Below, in pieces: positions 20,088 to 31,539 of a DNA stretch of 64,000 nucleotides (positions within the stretch are counted from its first letter, which is position 1; each line of letters begins with the position of its first letter). Under the pieces are notes generated by a model. The model had not been told where the DNA came from. It searched no databases and saw nothing but the letters and a program-made list of their open reading frames with translations. Made by a program: the position numbers and the translations under genes. Source of the stretch: Pseudomonas sediminis (GTDB taxonomy: Bacteria > Pseudomonadota > Gammaproteobacteria > Pseudomonadales > Pseudomonadaceae). The DNA lies in contig NZ_NIQU01000001.1 in NCBI RefSeq assembly GCF_002741105.1, forward strand, positions 868,001 to 932,000, in the 5' to 3' direction.

Positions 20088-20981
20088 TTAACCTTCACCG
20101 TTCGCAGAGCCAGGGCCATTCTTGCGCGCCAGGCGACCGCGAAAATCAAACAGACTGTCGACGATGGCCAAGACCACCAGTAACGGATAGATCAGCTGCA
20201 TGAACAGCAGGAGCGTGATGTACATGCCCACCAGCCAAAAGCGAGCGAGCCCACCCTTTTCTACCAAGCCATGCACCAGGGCGATCCCGGCGAACAACAG
20301 CGGCACACTGCATAGCGGCGTGAGCATGGCCAACTGCGGCCCCAGATTGGGACCTAGGATCATGCCCGCCAGCAGCAACAGCGCCTGCGGCAGCGGCAGT
20401 CTCAGGGCGCGGAACTCGCGACCGAAACCGCCTGGGTTGTACAACACGGCCTGCCAGTAACGCCCAAGGATCAGGCTCAGCAAGCTCAGAATCTGCAGCA
20501 AGGCCGCCAGCAATCCGGTCAGCACCGGTGCGATCAAAGCCTCGAGACGCTCGCGTTCACTCACCGGCAACTGCTGGTGAGCCCCATCGAACATGGTCGG
20601 CAGCAGCTTCTGCAGCTCACCGGCCATGGCCGCGATGGGTTCGCGGAACACTGCCCCAAGGACAAATCCATACACCAGGCCCAGTGCCACACTGCTCAGC
20701 AGTATGCGGTTCCAGGTCCAGTTGGCGCGCAACAACAACGCCAACCCCAGCGCACCGACCAGCACCAGCAAGGTGCGCGGTTCGCCGAAATACCACCAGG
20801 CAATCGCCGGTAGCAGGGCCCAGGCCAGGATGCCGATGGCATCACTGGCTCCACGCCGCAGCAGCACCAGGCTGCCAGCGGCTGCACTCAACCAGAACAA
20901 CAGCGGCATTGCTGCCGATCCCACCACCACGAGGGTGGCCTGCATACGGCCGCGCATGATGTATTCAGCCAGGGCGCGCAT
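20088..20981 (-). CDS. Polytopic membrane protein between rpsR and rplI (DUF2232/YybS-like)
   Basis: 297 residues with about eight hydrophobic segments and short loops, a charged C-terminal tail (GRLARKNGPGSANGEG) and no signal peptide. I recognise it as the conserved membrane protein found at this place in pseudomonads (PA4933 position), resembling the DUF2232/YybS group; function unknown. Shine-Dalgarno AAGGA precedes the ATG. It is co-transcribed within a ribosomal protein operon (36 bp after rpsR, 21 bp before rplI), so expression should follow growth rate; whether that reflects function is not known. Confidence 0.75.
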   Translation of the reverse strand: MRALAEYIMRGRMQATLVVVGSAAMPLLFWLSAAAGSLVLLRRGASDAIGILAWALLPAIAWWYFGEPRTLLVLVGALGLALLLRANWTWNRILLSSVALGLVYGFVLGAVFREPIAAMAGELQKLLPTMFDGAHQQLPVSERERLEALIAPVLTGLLAALLQILSLLSLILGRYWQAVLYNPGGFGREFRALRLPLPQALLLLAGMILGPNLGPQLAMLTPLCSVPLLFAGIALVHGLVEKGGLARFWLVGMYITLLLFMQLIYPLLVVLAIVDSLFDFRGRLARKNGPGSANGEG

Positions 20982-21017
20982 GCGATCTATTCCTTAACTC
21001 TTGTCGACTGTCCGGTC

Positions 21018-21248
21018 TCAGCGGCCGTGGCTGTCGGTGTAGGGCAGCAGGGCCAGGAAGCGGGCGCGCTTGATAGCGGTGGCCAGCTGACGCTGATAAC
21101 GAGCCTTGGTACCGGTGATACGGCTAGGAACGATTTTGCCGGTTTCCGAGATGTAGGCTTTCAGGGTGTTGAGATCTTTGAAATCGATCTCTTTCACGTC
21201 TTCAGCGGTGAAGCGGCAGAATTTACGACGACGGAAGAAACGTGCCAT
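21018..21248 (-). CDS. rpsR: 30S ribosomal protein bS18
   Basis: 76 residues: a basic N-terminus ([16 protein letters not shown]), the conserved [29 protein letters not shown] core and a C-terminus rich in Lys/Arg ([21 protein letters not shown]). It binds 16S rRNA with bS6 in the platform of the small subunit. Shine-Dalgarno GAGGAG is in the 28-bp gap after rpsF. The order rpsF-rpsR is nearly universal and allows the two partner proteins to be made together. Confidence 0.97.
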   Translation of the reverse strand: MARFFRRRKFCRFTAEDVKEIDFKDLNTLKAYISETGKIVPSRITGTKARYQRQLATAIKRARFLALLPYTDSHGR

Positions 21249-21276
21249 GTGATTGGCTCCTCAATAGATCCGTGGA

Positions 21277-21699
21277 TTACTCGTCAGCGTTGTCGCTGTC
21301 GTTGCTGTCGCTGTCATCGCCGTCGTTGGACTCGGCGTTTTCAGGACGTTCACGACGCTCGCGGCGCTCACTGCGGTTTTCTTCGGCCTTCAGCATCTCG
21401 GACTGGCCAGTGACGGCCTCGTCGCGACGGATGACCAGGTTACGGATCACGGCGTCGTTGTAGCGGAAGTTGTCTTCCAGCTCGGCCAGGGCCTTGCCGG
21501 TGCACTCTACGTTGAGCATCACGTAGTGGGCTTTGTGGACGTTGTTGATGGCGTAAGCCAGCTGACGACGACCCCAATCTTCCATGCGGTGAATCTTGCC
21601 ACCGTCTTCTTCGATCAGCTTGGTGTAACGCTCGACCATGCCGCCGACTTGCTCGCTCTGATCCGGGTGAACCAGAAAGATGATTTCGTAATGACGCAT
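21277..21699 (-). CDS. rpsF: 30S ribosomal protein bS6
   Basis: 140 residues. The family begins [18 protein letters not shown] as here, and the core has [15 protein letters not shown] and KAHYVMLN. The C-terminal extension is very acidic ([15 protein letters not shown]), which in Gammaproteobacteria is the region to which RimK adds glutamates. It pairs with bS18. The Shine-Dalgarno AAGGAG is strong, and a hairpin in the leader (21721-21744) sits just upstream of it. First gene of its operon, with a probable promoter at 21820-21848. Confidence 0.97.
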   Translation of the reverse strand: MRHYEIIFLVHPDQSEQVGGMVERYTKLIEEDGGKIHRMEDWGRRQLAYAINNVHKAHYVMLNVECTGKALAELEDNFRYNDAVIRNLVIRRDEAVTGQSEMLKAEENRSERRERRERPENAESNDGDDSDSNDSDNADE

Positions 21700-21720
21700 A
21701 AATGCTCCTTACGGGTTGTA

Positions 21721-21744
21721 GCCTGCCAACTAAGGTGGTCAGGC
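21721..21744 (-). promoter_or_regulatory. Hairpin in the rpsF leader, possible bS6:bS18 feedback site
   Basis: GCCTG-CCA and TGG-(T)-CAGGC pair around a 7-base loop, about 10 nt upstream of the rpsF Shine-Dalgarno. In several bacteria the bS6:bS18 pair represses its own operon by binding a leader structure in this position. I did not verify the consensus, so this is inference from location. Confidence 0.35.
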
Positions 21745-21819
21745 AAGGAGTGGGTTTTCTCGTGATGAGCTTGCCGGGCGGTAGGCGCGAAAAGGCCTGC
21801 CGTCACGGCAAGGGGCGCC

Positions 21820-21848
21820 ATTCTAGAGAAGCCCCCTGCCGCACGCAA
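21820..21848 (-). promoter_or_regulatory. Candidate sigma70 promoter of the rpsF operon
   Basis: On the minus strand TTGCGT (21848-21843) is 17 bp from TAGAAT (21825-21820, five of six matches). It predicts a leader of about 110 nt before rpsF and lies just after the end of rlmB. Confidence 0.5.
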
Positions 21849-21873
21849 GACGAATTGGCGATTATTTGAGCAG

Positions 21874-22626
21874 TCAGCCCTTGCGCTTGGCCTGACGCTG
21901 GCGCACCGCTTCGAACAGGCAGACCCCAGTGGCAACCGAGACGTTGAGGCTGCTGACACTGCCGGCCATGGGCAGCTTGACCAGATAATCGCAGTGCTCT
22001 CGGGTCAAGCGGCGCATGCCCTTGCCCTCGGCGCCCATGATCAGCACCGTCGGCCCGGTCATGTCCTGCTCATAGACCTCCTGCTCGGCCTCGCCGGCCG
22101 TACCCACCACCCACAGGCCGCGCTGCTGCAACTTCTCCAGGCTGCGCGCCAGGTTGGTCACCGCCACCAGCGGAATCACCTCGGCAGCGCCACAGGCGAC
22201 CTTGCGCACCGTGGCGTTGAGGGTTGCCGATTTATCCTTGGGCACGATCACCGCCAACGCGCCGGCGGCGTCCGCCGTACGCAGGCAGGCCCCCAGGTTG
22301 TGCGGATCGGTTACGCCATCGAGCACCAATAGCAAAGGCGGGCCTTCGCAGCGATCGAGCAATTCCTCGAGCATCGCCTCGCCCCAGACCTGGCTGGGGC
22401 TGACGTCGGCAATCACACCCTGATGCACGCCCTCGACCCAGGCATCCATCTCACGGCGCTCGCACTGCCCGACTTTTACGCGAGACTGCGCAGCCAGCTC
22501 CAGCAAGGGTTGCACTCGAGGATCACTGCGACCATCGGCCAGCCAGACCTGCTTCACCCGCTTGGGGTGATGACGCAACAAGGCTTCTACGGCATGTACG
22601 CCGTAGATCTTTTCCAGATCACTCAT
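21874..22626 (-). CDS. rlmB: 23S rRNA (guanosine(2251)-2'-O)-methyltransferase RlmB
   Basis: 250 residues, SPOUT/TrmH superfamily. N-terminal substrate-binding domain (EKIYGVHAVEALLRHHPKR) and C-terminal knotted SAM domain with LDGVTDPHNLGACLRTADAAG (motif 1), LIMGAEGKGMRRL (motif 2) and LPMAGSVSSLNVSVA (motif 3). It methylates G2251 of 23S rRNA in the P-loop. The ATG overlaps the rnr stop (ATGA), so the two are translationally coupled, the same arrangement as in E. coli and other gammaproteobacteria. Confidence 0.95.
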   Translation of the reverse strand: MSDLEKIYGVHAVEALLRHHPKRVKQVWLADGRSDPRVQPLLELAAQSRVKVGQCERREMDAWVEGVHQGVIADVSPSQVWGEAMLEELLDRCEGPPLLLVLDGVTDPHNLGACLRTADAAGALAVIVPKDKSATLNATVRKVACGAAEVIPLVAVTNLARSLEKLQQRGLWVVGTAGEAEQEVYEQDMTGPTVLIMGAEGKGMRRLTREHCDYLVKLPMAGSVSSLNVSVATGVCLFEAVRQRQAKRKG

Positions 22627-25130
22627 GACTTGGCCTTACGCTTGCGCGGCTTACCGCCAGGCGGCGGGGCACTGTCGCCTCGTCCGGAGCCTTTGCGCGA
22701 ACCACCGGCCGGCTTGCTCGCCGACTTGCCGGCAGCACCCTTGCCACTCGCGTCCTTGCCAGCCTTGGCGCCAGCCAACAACGCTTTCTTCACGTTCCGG
22801 CTTTTCTGCACGTCGGTATTGCCCATGCCATTCGGCTTGCCACCGCGACGAGCATCATCACCCTTACCGGCCTTGTCCTGACTCAGCTCGAAGTCGATCT
22901 TGCGCTCGTCCAGATCGACGCGCATTACCTTCACCTCGACACTGTCGCCAAGGCGGAAGCTGCGGCCGCTACGCTCGCCGGACAGGCGATGGTGAACCGG
23001 ATCGAAGTGGTAGTAGTCGGCCGGCAACGCGGTCACGTGCACCAGGCCCTCGACGTAGATGTCGCGCAGCTCGACAAAGATGCCGAAACCGGTCACGGCA
23101 GTGATCACACCGGCGAAGGTCTCACCGACGCGATCCTGCATGAACTCGCACTTGAGCCAGTTGACCACGTCACGCGTCGCCTCATCGGCACGGCGCTCGG
23201 TCATCGAGCACTGCTCGCCGAGTTTCTCCAAGGTCGCCTCATCGTACGGATAGATGCGTGCCTTGGGCATGATCGCCGCACCTGCACGCTCGACGTGCTT
23301 GGTTTCGCGCTTGGAACGAACAACGCTGCGAATGGCGCGGTGCACCAGCAGGTCCGGATAGCGACGGATCGGCGAGGTGAAGTGAGTATAAGCCTCGTAA
23401 TTGAGGCCAAAGTGCCCTTCGTTCTGCGCGCTGTACACCGCCTGGCTCAGCGAGCGCAGCATCACGGTCTGGATCAGGTGATAGTCCGGGCGCTCGCGAA
23501 TGCTTTCCAGCAGTCGCTGATAGTCCTTGGGCGACGGGCCGTCCTTGGACTTGCCGCGCTGCAGCGAAAGCCCCAGCTCGCCGAGGAAGGCCTTGAGTTT
23601 TTCCAGGCGCTCCAGCGGCGGACCATCATGCACGCGGTACAGCGACGGAATCTCGTGATCCTGCATGAAGCGCGCAGTGGCCACGTTGGCGGCCAACATG
23701 CACTCTTCGATCAGCTTGTGCGCGTCGTTACGCTGGGTCGGGCGGATTTCGTCGATCTTGCGATCAGTACCGAAGACGATGCGCGTCTCCTGCGTTTCGA
23801 AATCGATGGCGCCGCGCTCGTGACGAGCAGCGACCAGCACCTGGTACAGCGCATAGAGCTGGTTGAGGTGCGGCAGGACCTCCTTGTACTCGCTGCGCAG
23901 GGACTTGCCCTCGCTGCTCTTGGGATCTTCCAGCATCAGGCTGACCTTGTTGTAGGTCAGGCGCGCATGGGAGTGGATCACCGCCTCGTAGAACTTGTAG
24001 TCGACCATCTGACCACTTTTGGACATGGTCATTTCGCAAACCATGGCCAGGCGATCAACGTGCGGATTGAGCGAGCACAGGCCGTTGGACAGCTCTTCTG
24101 GCAGCATCGGCACCACGCGCTCAGGGAAGTACACCGAGTTGCCGCGCTCGACCGCCTCGGCGTCCAGCGCCGAACCGACCTTGACGTAGTGCGACACGTC
24201 GGCGATGGCCACGTAGAGCTTCCAGCCACCGGAGAACAGCTTCCAGCGGCTGCTGTTCTTCTCGCAGTAAACGGCGTCGTCGAAGTCACGCGCGTCCTCA
24301 CCATCGATGGTGACGAAGGGCAGATGACGCAGGTCGACGCGTTTCTCCTTGTCCTTCTCTTCCACTTCAGGCTTGAGCTTGCGCGCTTCCTTGACTACGG
24401 CCTCGGGCCAGACGTGCGGGATGTCGTAGCTGCGCAGCGCCACGTCGATTTCCATGCCCGGCGCCATGTAGTTGCCGATCACCTCGACGATGTCGCCCTG
24501 CGGCTGGAAGCGCGCGGTAGGCCAATGCGTGATCTTGATCTCGACGAACTGGCCGATGCGCGCACCGGCAGTACGGCCCGGCGTGACCAGCACTTCCTGC
24601 TGGATCTTGGGATTGTCGGCGACGACGAAACCGATGCCGTTTTCTTCGTAGTAACGGCCAACGATGCTCTCATGAGCGCGTTCGATCACCTCGACGATGC
24701 CGCCTTCACGGCGGCCACGCCGGTCGAAGCCCGCGACCCGCACCAACGCGCGATCGCGATCGAACACCAGGCGCATCTGCGCCGGGCTGAGGAACAGGTC
24801 GTCGCTGCCGTCATCCGGCACGAGGAAGCCGAAGCCGTCGCGGTGACCACTGATACGGCCGCAGATCAGGTCGAGCTTGTCCACCGGGGCGTAAGTGCCG
24901 CGGCGGGTATAGATGAGTTGACCGTCACGCTCCATGGCGCGCAGACGGCGGCGCAGCGCTTCGAGCTGATCGTCGGTATGCAAACCGAACTCTTCGACCA
25001 GTTGTTCACGACTGGCAGGCGCGCCGCGCTCGGCCAGGTGCGAAAGGATCAGCTCACGGCTGGGGATGGGGTTGTCGTATTTTTCCGCCTCGCGGGCGGC
25101 CTCGGGATCGAGGGATTGCCAATCGGCCAT
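22623..25130 (-). CDS. rnr: Ribonuclease R
   Basis: 835 residues. Order: winged-helix N-terminus (ELILSHLAERG), two cold-shock-like OB domains, RNB catalytic domain with DGEDARDFDDAVYC (the Asp cluster that binds Mg), S1 domain (GVITAVTGFGIFVEL) near 645-730, and a lysine/glycine-rich tail (GKGAAGKSASKPAGG) that binds RNA. It is a processive 3'-5' exoribonuclease that can degrade structured RNA and functions in rRNA/tmRNA quality control and cold survival. First gene of the rnr-rlmB operon. No clear Shine-Dalgarno precedes the ATG on its strand. The divergent tRNA-Leu promoter lies 115 bp away. Confidence 0.96.
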   Translation of the reverse strand: MADWQSLDPEAAREAEKYDNPIPSRELILSHLAERGAPASREQLVEEFGLHTDDQLEALRRRLRAMERDGQLIYTRRGTYAPVDKLDLICGRISGHRDGFGFLVPDDGSDDLFLSPAQMRLVFDRDRALVRVAGFDRRGRREGGIVEVIERAHESIVGRYYEENGIGFVVADNPKIQQEVLVTPGRTAGARIGQFVEIKITHWPTARFQPQGDIVEVIGNYMAPGMEIDVALRSYDIPHVWPEAVVKEARKLKPEVEEKDKEKRVDLRHLPFVTIDGEDARDFDDAVYCEKNSSRWKLFSGGWKLYVAIADVSHYVKVGSALDAEAVERGNSVYFPERVVPMLPEELSNGLCSLNPHVDRLAMVCEMTMSKSGQMVDYKFYEAVIHSHARLTYNKVSLMLEDPKSSEGKSLRSEYKEVLPHLNQLYALYQVLVAARHERGAIDFETQETRIVFGTDRKIDEIRPTQRNDAHKLIEECMLAANVATARFMQDHEIPSLYRVHDGPPLERLEKLKAFLGELGLSLQRGKSKDGPSPKDYQRLLESIRERPDYHLIQTVMLRSLSQAVYSAQNEGHFGLNYEAYTHFTSPIRRYPDLLVHRAIRSVVRSKRETKHVERAGAAIMPKARIYPYDEATLEKLGEQCSMTERRADEATRDVVNWLKCEFMQDRVGETFAGVITAVTGFGIFVELRDIYVEGLVHVTALPADYYHFDPVHHRLSGERSGRSFRLGDSVEVKVMRVDLDERKIDFELSQDKAGKGDDARRGGKPNGMGNTDVQKSRNVKKALLAGAKAGKDASGKGAAGKSASKPAGGSRKGSGRGDSAPPPGGKPRKRKAKS

Positions 25131-25245
25131 GTAAGGAGGATTACCTGTGCTTATGTATAAAGGTGTATGCCATATGCCTATTGAAGCGCGAAAAAGGCAT
25201 CCGGGGCAGCTTTTCCGGTGACAATAATTTTTTTGGGGTCAGGGG

Positions 25246-25274
25246 TTTACAAGGTAAATGCCCGCCCGTATAGT
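25246..25274 (+). promoter_or_regulatory. Promoter of the tRNA-Leu pair
   Basis: TTTACA (25246-25251), 17-bp spacer, TATAGT (25269-25274), followed at once by a GC-rich discriminator (TCGCGCCC) as expected for growth-rate and stringent control of stable RNA. About 55 nt upstream of the first tRNA. Confidence 0.65.
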
Positions 25275-25337
25275 TCGCGCCCACAGCGTCGAGCAGACGT
25301 TGTAACACGAAGCAGATGATGATTCATCGGTTTCTGT

Positions 25338-25424
25338 GCCCAGGTGGCGGAATTGGTAGACGCGCTGGTTTCAGGTATCAGTGACTTAACGGTCGTGGAA
25401 GTTCGAGTCTTCTCCTGGGCACCA
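25338..25424 (+). tRNA. tRNA-Leu (CAG), copy 1
   Basis: 87 nt with class-II (long variable arm) structure: acceptor GCCCAGG / CCTGGGC, D-arm with GGCGGAATTGGTAGACGC, anticodon stem CTGGT / ATCAG around TTCAGGT (anticodon CAG), variable arm, GTTCGAGTC T-loop, discriminator A and encoded CCA. It occupies the place of the tRNA-Leu between rnr and purA in pseudomonads. Confidence 0.97.
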
Positions 25425-25507
25425 AATTCGTGAAGTGGTTTGATAACCCACTTTGCAAATAAACGGATGCAACGCTCCGTGTCGGCAACGACGAACATTG
25501 CTGCAGT

Positions 25508-25594
25508 GCCCAGGTGGCGGAATTGGTAGACGCGCTGGTTTCAGGTATCAGTGACTTAACGGTCGTGGAAGTTCGAGTCTTCTCCTGGGCACCA
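25508..25594 (+). tRNA. tRNA-Leu (CAG), copy 2
   Basis: Identical over all 87 nt to the copy 170 bp upstream, while flanking bases differ. No terminator lies between the two, so they are probably cut from one transcript. A strong terminator follows at 25601. Confidence 0.97.
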
Positions 25595-25600
25595 AAATTC

Positions 25601-25630
25601 AAAAAACCGAGTCGAACGACTCGGTTTTTT
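25601..25630 (+). terminator. Intrinsic terminator of the tRNA-Leu unit
   Basis: AAAAAACCGAGTCG, a 2-base loop AA, then the perfect complement ending in TTTTTT. Symmetrical, so it can also act on the minus strand. Confidence 0.9.
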
Positions 25631-25689
25631 ATTGCCCACAAAAAAGCAGACCACCTCGCAGGGCGCGCTACGCGCACCCGCCCAGACGA

Positions 25690-25706
25690 GGTGCGCACGG
25701 CGCACC
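25690..25706. repeat. REP-like palindrome abutting the MCP stop codon
   Basis: GGTGCGC / GCGCACC around ACG, followed by CTAC. The receptor stop codon TAG (minus strand, 25709-25707) directly adjoins it. The same motif occurs near 41968 and, degenerate, near 63013. Confidence 0.6.
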
Positions 25707-27641
25707 CTACACCTTGAATTGCCCCAGGCTGGCCTTGAGCTGCGCTGCCAACTCATCCAACGCCCGCGCATTGCCGGCAATCGCAGTCACCGCCTCGGCC
25801 GCACGCTGCGCTTCGGCATGAATGGTCTCGACACGCCCGCGTACCGCTCCCGCACCGTCCGCCTGATGTGCCGCCGCCTGAGTGGCTGCATTGATGGCAC
25901 CATGCACTTCGTCTACCGACTGCTGCACCGACTGCTGCAGGCGCGCACTGTCACGCAGCACCTGCAGCCCTTCACTGCCTTGCGCGCCTGCCTGGGCGAT
26001 GGCGGCAACCGCCTCTTGCGCGCCCCGCTGTAGCGCAGCGATATGGGTCTGGATATCGCCAGTGGACTGCTGAGTCTTGCTCGCCAGCGCCCGCACCTCG
26101 TCGGCCACTACCGCAAAACCACGCCCACTCTCACCAGCCCGCGCCGCCTCGATGGCCGCGTTGAGCGCGAGCAGGTTGGTCTGCTCGGCAATTGATTGGA
26201 TCACCGTCAGCACCACCTCGATCTGCTCGCTTTGCTTGGCCAGGCGCTCGATCACTGCCGAGCCATCGGCCACCCGCGCCACCAAGCCTTCGATCAGCAC
26301 TGACAGACGCTGAGCGATAGCCGCATTTTCATGCGCAGCCTGGCGGATGGTGTCGACGCGCTGCAGCGCATCCTGCATGGCCTGGCTTTCCGCCTGCGCC
26401 TCGTCGGCCATTTGCTCCAACGCCTGCAGGCTGCCCGCCACCTCATCGCGCTGACGACCAGCAGCGGCCTCGGCCGCCACCCCGCGCTGAGTCAGGCTGC
26501 GGATCTGCTCGCCAGTGCGCAACGCCACCTCGCCAGACTCACGCACGATGGGCTGCAGCTTGGCGATGAAACGATTGACCGCATCGGCCATTTCGCCAAC
26601 TTCATCCTGACTGTCGATACTCACGCGGCGAGTCAGGTCCCCCTCGCCCGCCGCCAGGTCATTGAGCGCGGCACTGAGTAGACGCAGGCGACTCAGCACT
26701 CGCCAGCCCAACACCAGGGCGACCATTACCATTGCCAACGCCCCCACGATCAACAAGCCGAGGGCGATGTTCCAACGCAGCGAATCCGCCGCCACGCGCA
26801 CCGACTCACCACCGTTACGCGCCATTTCCTGGGTGTAGCGCTCGGCCGACTGCAGGCGCTCGCGCAGCGCGCCGGTCGCCTCTTCGGAAGCGCCGGCCAG
26901 ACTGCTATCGACCAGTTCACCAGCACCGCTGACCAAAGCAGCAAAGCGGCCGTCCAGCGCAGTCAACTCCTTCTCCACCAGATCCAGCGACAGGCCCATC
27001 TGCACCTTGCCGATCGAAGCGCCCATCGGACTGATTTGCGCCTCAACCACGTACACGCGCGGATCACGCGACGCAGCTTCGACCAGCTTCTCCAGCGGAG
27101 AGTCACCCTGCCCGGCAGCGACCAGCTCGCGTACCTGTGCATTACTGCGATTGAAATTGCGCGTCAGGCGCTTGCCTTCGGCGTCATAGATGATGGCGAA
27201 TAGCACCGCTGGGTCCTGCTGGGCGATTCGGGTAAGCGCCGTCAGCGCAGGAATGTCCAGATCCCAGATGGACTTCGGCGCAACACCCGCCAACAACTGC
27301 GCCAGCGCCTGACCGGATTGCTTGAGATTACCCTCGAGCACCACGCGCAGTTGCGCTTGCTCGCTCTTCAACTGGGTGGAAAGCCCTTCGCCCAGGCGAG
27401 TGCGGGTACTGCTCGACAACGCCGCCAGCCCCTGACTCATCTCGCGCTCGGCCATGTTCAGCTCTTCACCAAGGCGCTGGCTCTGACCGCCCAGGCGCTG
27501 CGCCAGATCCTCGACCATGCCCTCGACCGATGCACGCATCAGCCAGACAGCCAAACCAACCTGCACCAACATGGCCAGACCAAGCGCAACGAACACCGGA
27601 CGCAGCAGACGGCTACGCAACATGGAAACGATGGCGAACAC
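25707..27641 (-). CDS. Methyl-accepting chemotaxis protein
   Basis: 644 residues. I chose GTG 27641 because GAGGAG lies 8 bp before it; ATG 27623 is an alternative. A first transmembrane helix (about 10-35) is followed by a periplasmic sensor region of about 250 residues without a domain I can name, a second transmembrane helix (about 295-318), a HAMP domain, and the signalling domain with the highly conserved hairpin tip [18 protein letters not shown]. It should signal to CheA/CheW and bias flagellar rotation; the ligand is unknown. The C-terminus lacks the CheR-docking pentapeptide (ends LGQFKV). It stands downstream of purA on the same strand but after the purA terminator. From memory, P. 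putida also has a receptor next to purA. Confidence 0.92.
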   Translation of the reverse strand: MFAIVSMLRSRLLRPVFVALGLAMLVQVGLAVWLMRASVEGMVEDLAQRLGGQSQRLGEELNMAEREMSQGLAALSSSTRTRLGEGLSTQLKSEQAQLRVVLEGNLKQSGQALAQLLAGVAPKSIWDLDIPALTALTRIAQQDPAVLFAIIYDAEGKRLTRNFNRSNAQVRELVAAGQGDSPLEKLVEAASRDPRVYVVEAQISPMGASIGKVQMGLSLDLVEKELTALDGRFAALVSGAGELVDSSLAGASEEATGALRERLQSAERYTQEMARNGGESVRVAADSLRWNIALGLLIVGALAMVMVALVLGWRVLSRLRLLSAALNDLAAGEGDLTRRVSIDSQDEVGEMADAVNRFIAKLQPIVRESGEVALRTGEQIRSLTQRGVAAEAAAGRQRDEVAGSLQALEQMADEAQAESQAMQDALQRVDTIRQAAHENAAIAQRLSVLIEGLVARVADGSAVIERLAKQSEQIEVVLTVIQSIAEQTNLLALNAAIEAARAGESGRGFAVVADEVRALASKTQQSTGDIQTHIAALQRGAQEAVAAIAQAGAQGSEGLQVLRDSARLQQSVQQSVDEVHGAINAATQAAAHQADGAGAVRGRVETIHAEAQRAAEAVTAIAGNARALDELAAQLKASLGQFKV

Positions 27642-27753
27642 TGGGGACACTCCTCAACGACCGTAACAGCTATAACGGCGACTTCCGGGATTTATTGAAT
27701 ACAAGCAAAGCGCATGCCCAGCACCCCTGCCAGAGCCCCGTACGGGCGAGCAC

Positions 27754-27776
27754 AAAAAAGCCGCCCGAAGGCGGCT
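27754..27776 (-). terminator. Intrinsic terminator after purA
   Basis: AGCCGCC (27759-27765), loop CGAA, GGCGGCT (27770-27776); read on the minus strand it ends TTTTTT at 27759-27754. It separates purA from the chemotaxis receptor gene. Confidence 0.85.
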
Positions 27777-27801
27777 CCTATGCGACTCGAGAATCTCTCG
27801 A

Positions 27802-30341
<2,540 letters not shown>

Positions 30342-30378
30342 TTCGCCATTCCCCTCTCGATCCGGGCGGCACAAGCCT

Positions 30379-30564
30379 TCAGTGAAGCAGATATAGAAGG
30401 GCAGTACCCAGCAGCATGCTGGCCAGCCCCATAAGGCGCAGTCGACGGTCGGGCAAACGAGCTGCCTGCATGACCGCTCCGCGCCAATGGCGCGGATAGA
30501 GGAAGGGCAGGATGCCTTCCAGCACCAATACCAGACACAACGCGATGCCGAGTTCCTGCCACAT
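30379..30564 (-). CDS. DUF2065 small inner-membrane protein (YjeT-like)
   Basis: 61 residues from ATG 30564 ([17 protein letters not shown]). Two hydrophobic segments with a basic hinge between ([22 protein letters not shown]); it has the family's EGILPFLYP motif. This is the small DUF2065/YjeT protein usually located between hflC and hisZ/purA; function unknown. A terminator hairpin lies upstream between it and hflC, and hisZ starts 37 bp after its stop. Confidence 0.85.
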   Translation of the reverse strand: MWQELGIALCLVLVLEGILPFLYPRHWRGAVMQAARLPDRRLRLMGLASMLLGTALLYLLH

Positions 30565-30579
30565 GATTCCCACAGACGC

Positions 30580-30603
30580 AAAAAAGCCGGGATTTTCCCG
30601 GCT
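30580..30603 (-). terminator. Intrinsic terminator after hflC
   Basis: AGCCGGG (30585-30591), loop ATTTT, CCCGGCT (30597-30603); the minus-strand transcript ends in TTTTTTGCG. It lies 66 bp past hflC and separates it from the DUF2065 gene. Confidence 0.85.
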
Positions 30604-30669
30604 GCCGCATGATACCACGTTTTACTTCGAGGTCACCCTGGCGACGCATCGCGCCGCCAGGGTTACCGA

Positions 30670-31539
30670 TCAACGCTTGGACTTTTCCAGGTAGCGGAAG
30701 AAATCGCTACTCGGGTCAAGCACCAGCACATCACGCTTGTCAGCGAAGCTTTCGCGGTAAGCCTGCAGACTACGGTAGAAGGAGTAGAACTCCTGATCCT
30801 GACCGTAGGCGCTGGCATAGATGGAAGCAGCCTGAGCATCACCGTCACCGCGCAGCTCTTCAGCTTCACGATAGGCTTCAGCCAGCAGTACGCGGCGCTG
30901 ACGATCGGCGTCGGCGCGAATACCTTCGGCCAGCTCGCGACCCTTGGCGCGATGCTCGCGAGCCTCACGCTCACGCTCGGTGCTCATCCGCTCGAACACG
31001 CTGCGATTCACTTCGCGCGGCAGGTCGATAGCCTTGACCCGCACGTCGACCACTTCGATACCCAGCTCACGCTCTGCAGCGCGGTTGAGGGTCGCGGTCA
31101 CGTCGGCCATCAGCGCATCACGCTCACCAGATACCGACTCGTGCAGAGTGCGCTTACCGAACTGGTCACGCAGCGATGCCTCCAGACGACGCGCCAGACG
31201 CTCGTCTGCCACTTGTTTCATACCAGACGTCGCCTGATAGAAACGCTCGGCATCCTTCACCCGCCATTTGGCGTAGGCATCGACCATCAGCGCTTTCTTC
31301 TCCAAGGTCAGGAAGCGCGAGGAAGTTGAATCCAGCGTCAGCAGACGACCATCGAAGATGCGCACCTGGTTGACGTAAGGAATCTTCACATGCAGACCAG
31401 GCTGCACATCAGGCTGAACCACACGACCGAACTGCAGCAATACCGCGCGTTCCGTCTGCGCCACGATATAGAAGCTGTTCCATGCCACCAGGGCCACAAC
31501 CACGGCCACGATCAGGCCGATCAGGGACTTGTTGTTCAT
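30670..31539 (-). CDS. hflC: HflC, FtsH-modulating membrane protease subunit
   Basis: 289 residues from ATG 31539, whose A overlaps the hflK stop (TGATG). One N-terminal membrane helix (about 5-24), then an SPFH/band-7 domain with FDGRLLTLDS and DVRVKAIDLPREVN, and a long helix rich in Arg/Glu/Ala. HflC and HflK form a large periplasm-facing complex around the FtsH protease and limit its access to membrane proteins. Last gene of the hfq-hflX-hflK-hflC segment, followed by a strong terminator. Confidence 0.95.
   Translation of the reverse strand: MNNKSLIGLIVAVVVALVAWNSFYIVAQTERAVLLQFGRVVQPDVQPGLHVKIPYVNQVRIFDGRLLTLDSTSSRFLTLEKKALMVDAYAKWRVKDAERFYQATSGMKQVADERLARRLEASLRDQFGKRTLHESVSGERDALMADVTATLNRAAERELGIEVVDVRVKAIDLPREVNRSVFERMSTEREREAREHRAKGRELAEGIRADADRQRRVLLAEAYREAEELRGDGDAQAASIYASAYGQDQEFYSFYRSLQAYRESFADKRDVLVLDPSSDFFRYLEKSKR

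Noticed and set aside
20088..20981. Ribosomal or secretion gene
   Set aside because: Many membrane helices and no ribosomal protein or Sec features; only its position in the operon links it to ribosomal genes.
22989..25160. A 723-codon open frame antisense to rnr
   Set aside because: RNase R is certain here; GC-rich third positions leave the opposite frame open.
25338..25594. Integrated element beside the tRNA-Leu genes
   Set aside because: No integrase, no partial tRNA copy; the second copy is a full tRNA and core genes flank both sides.
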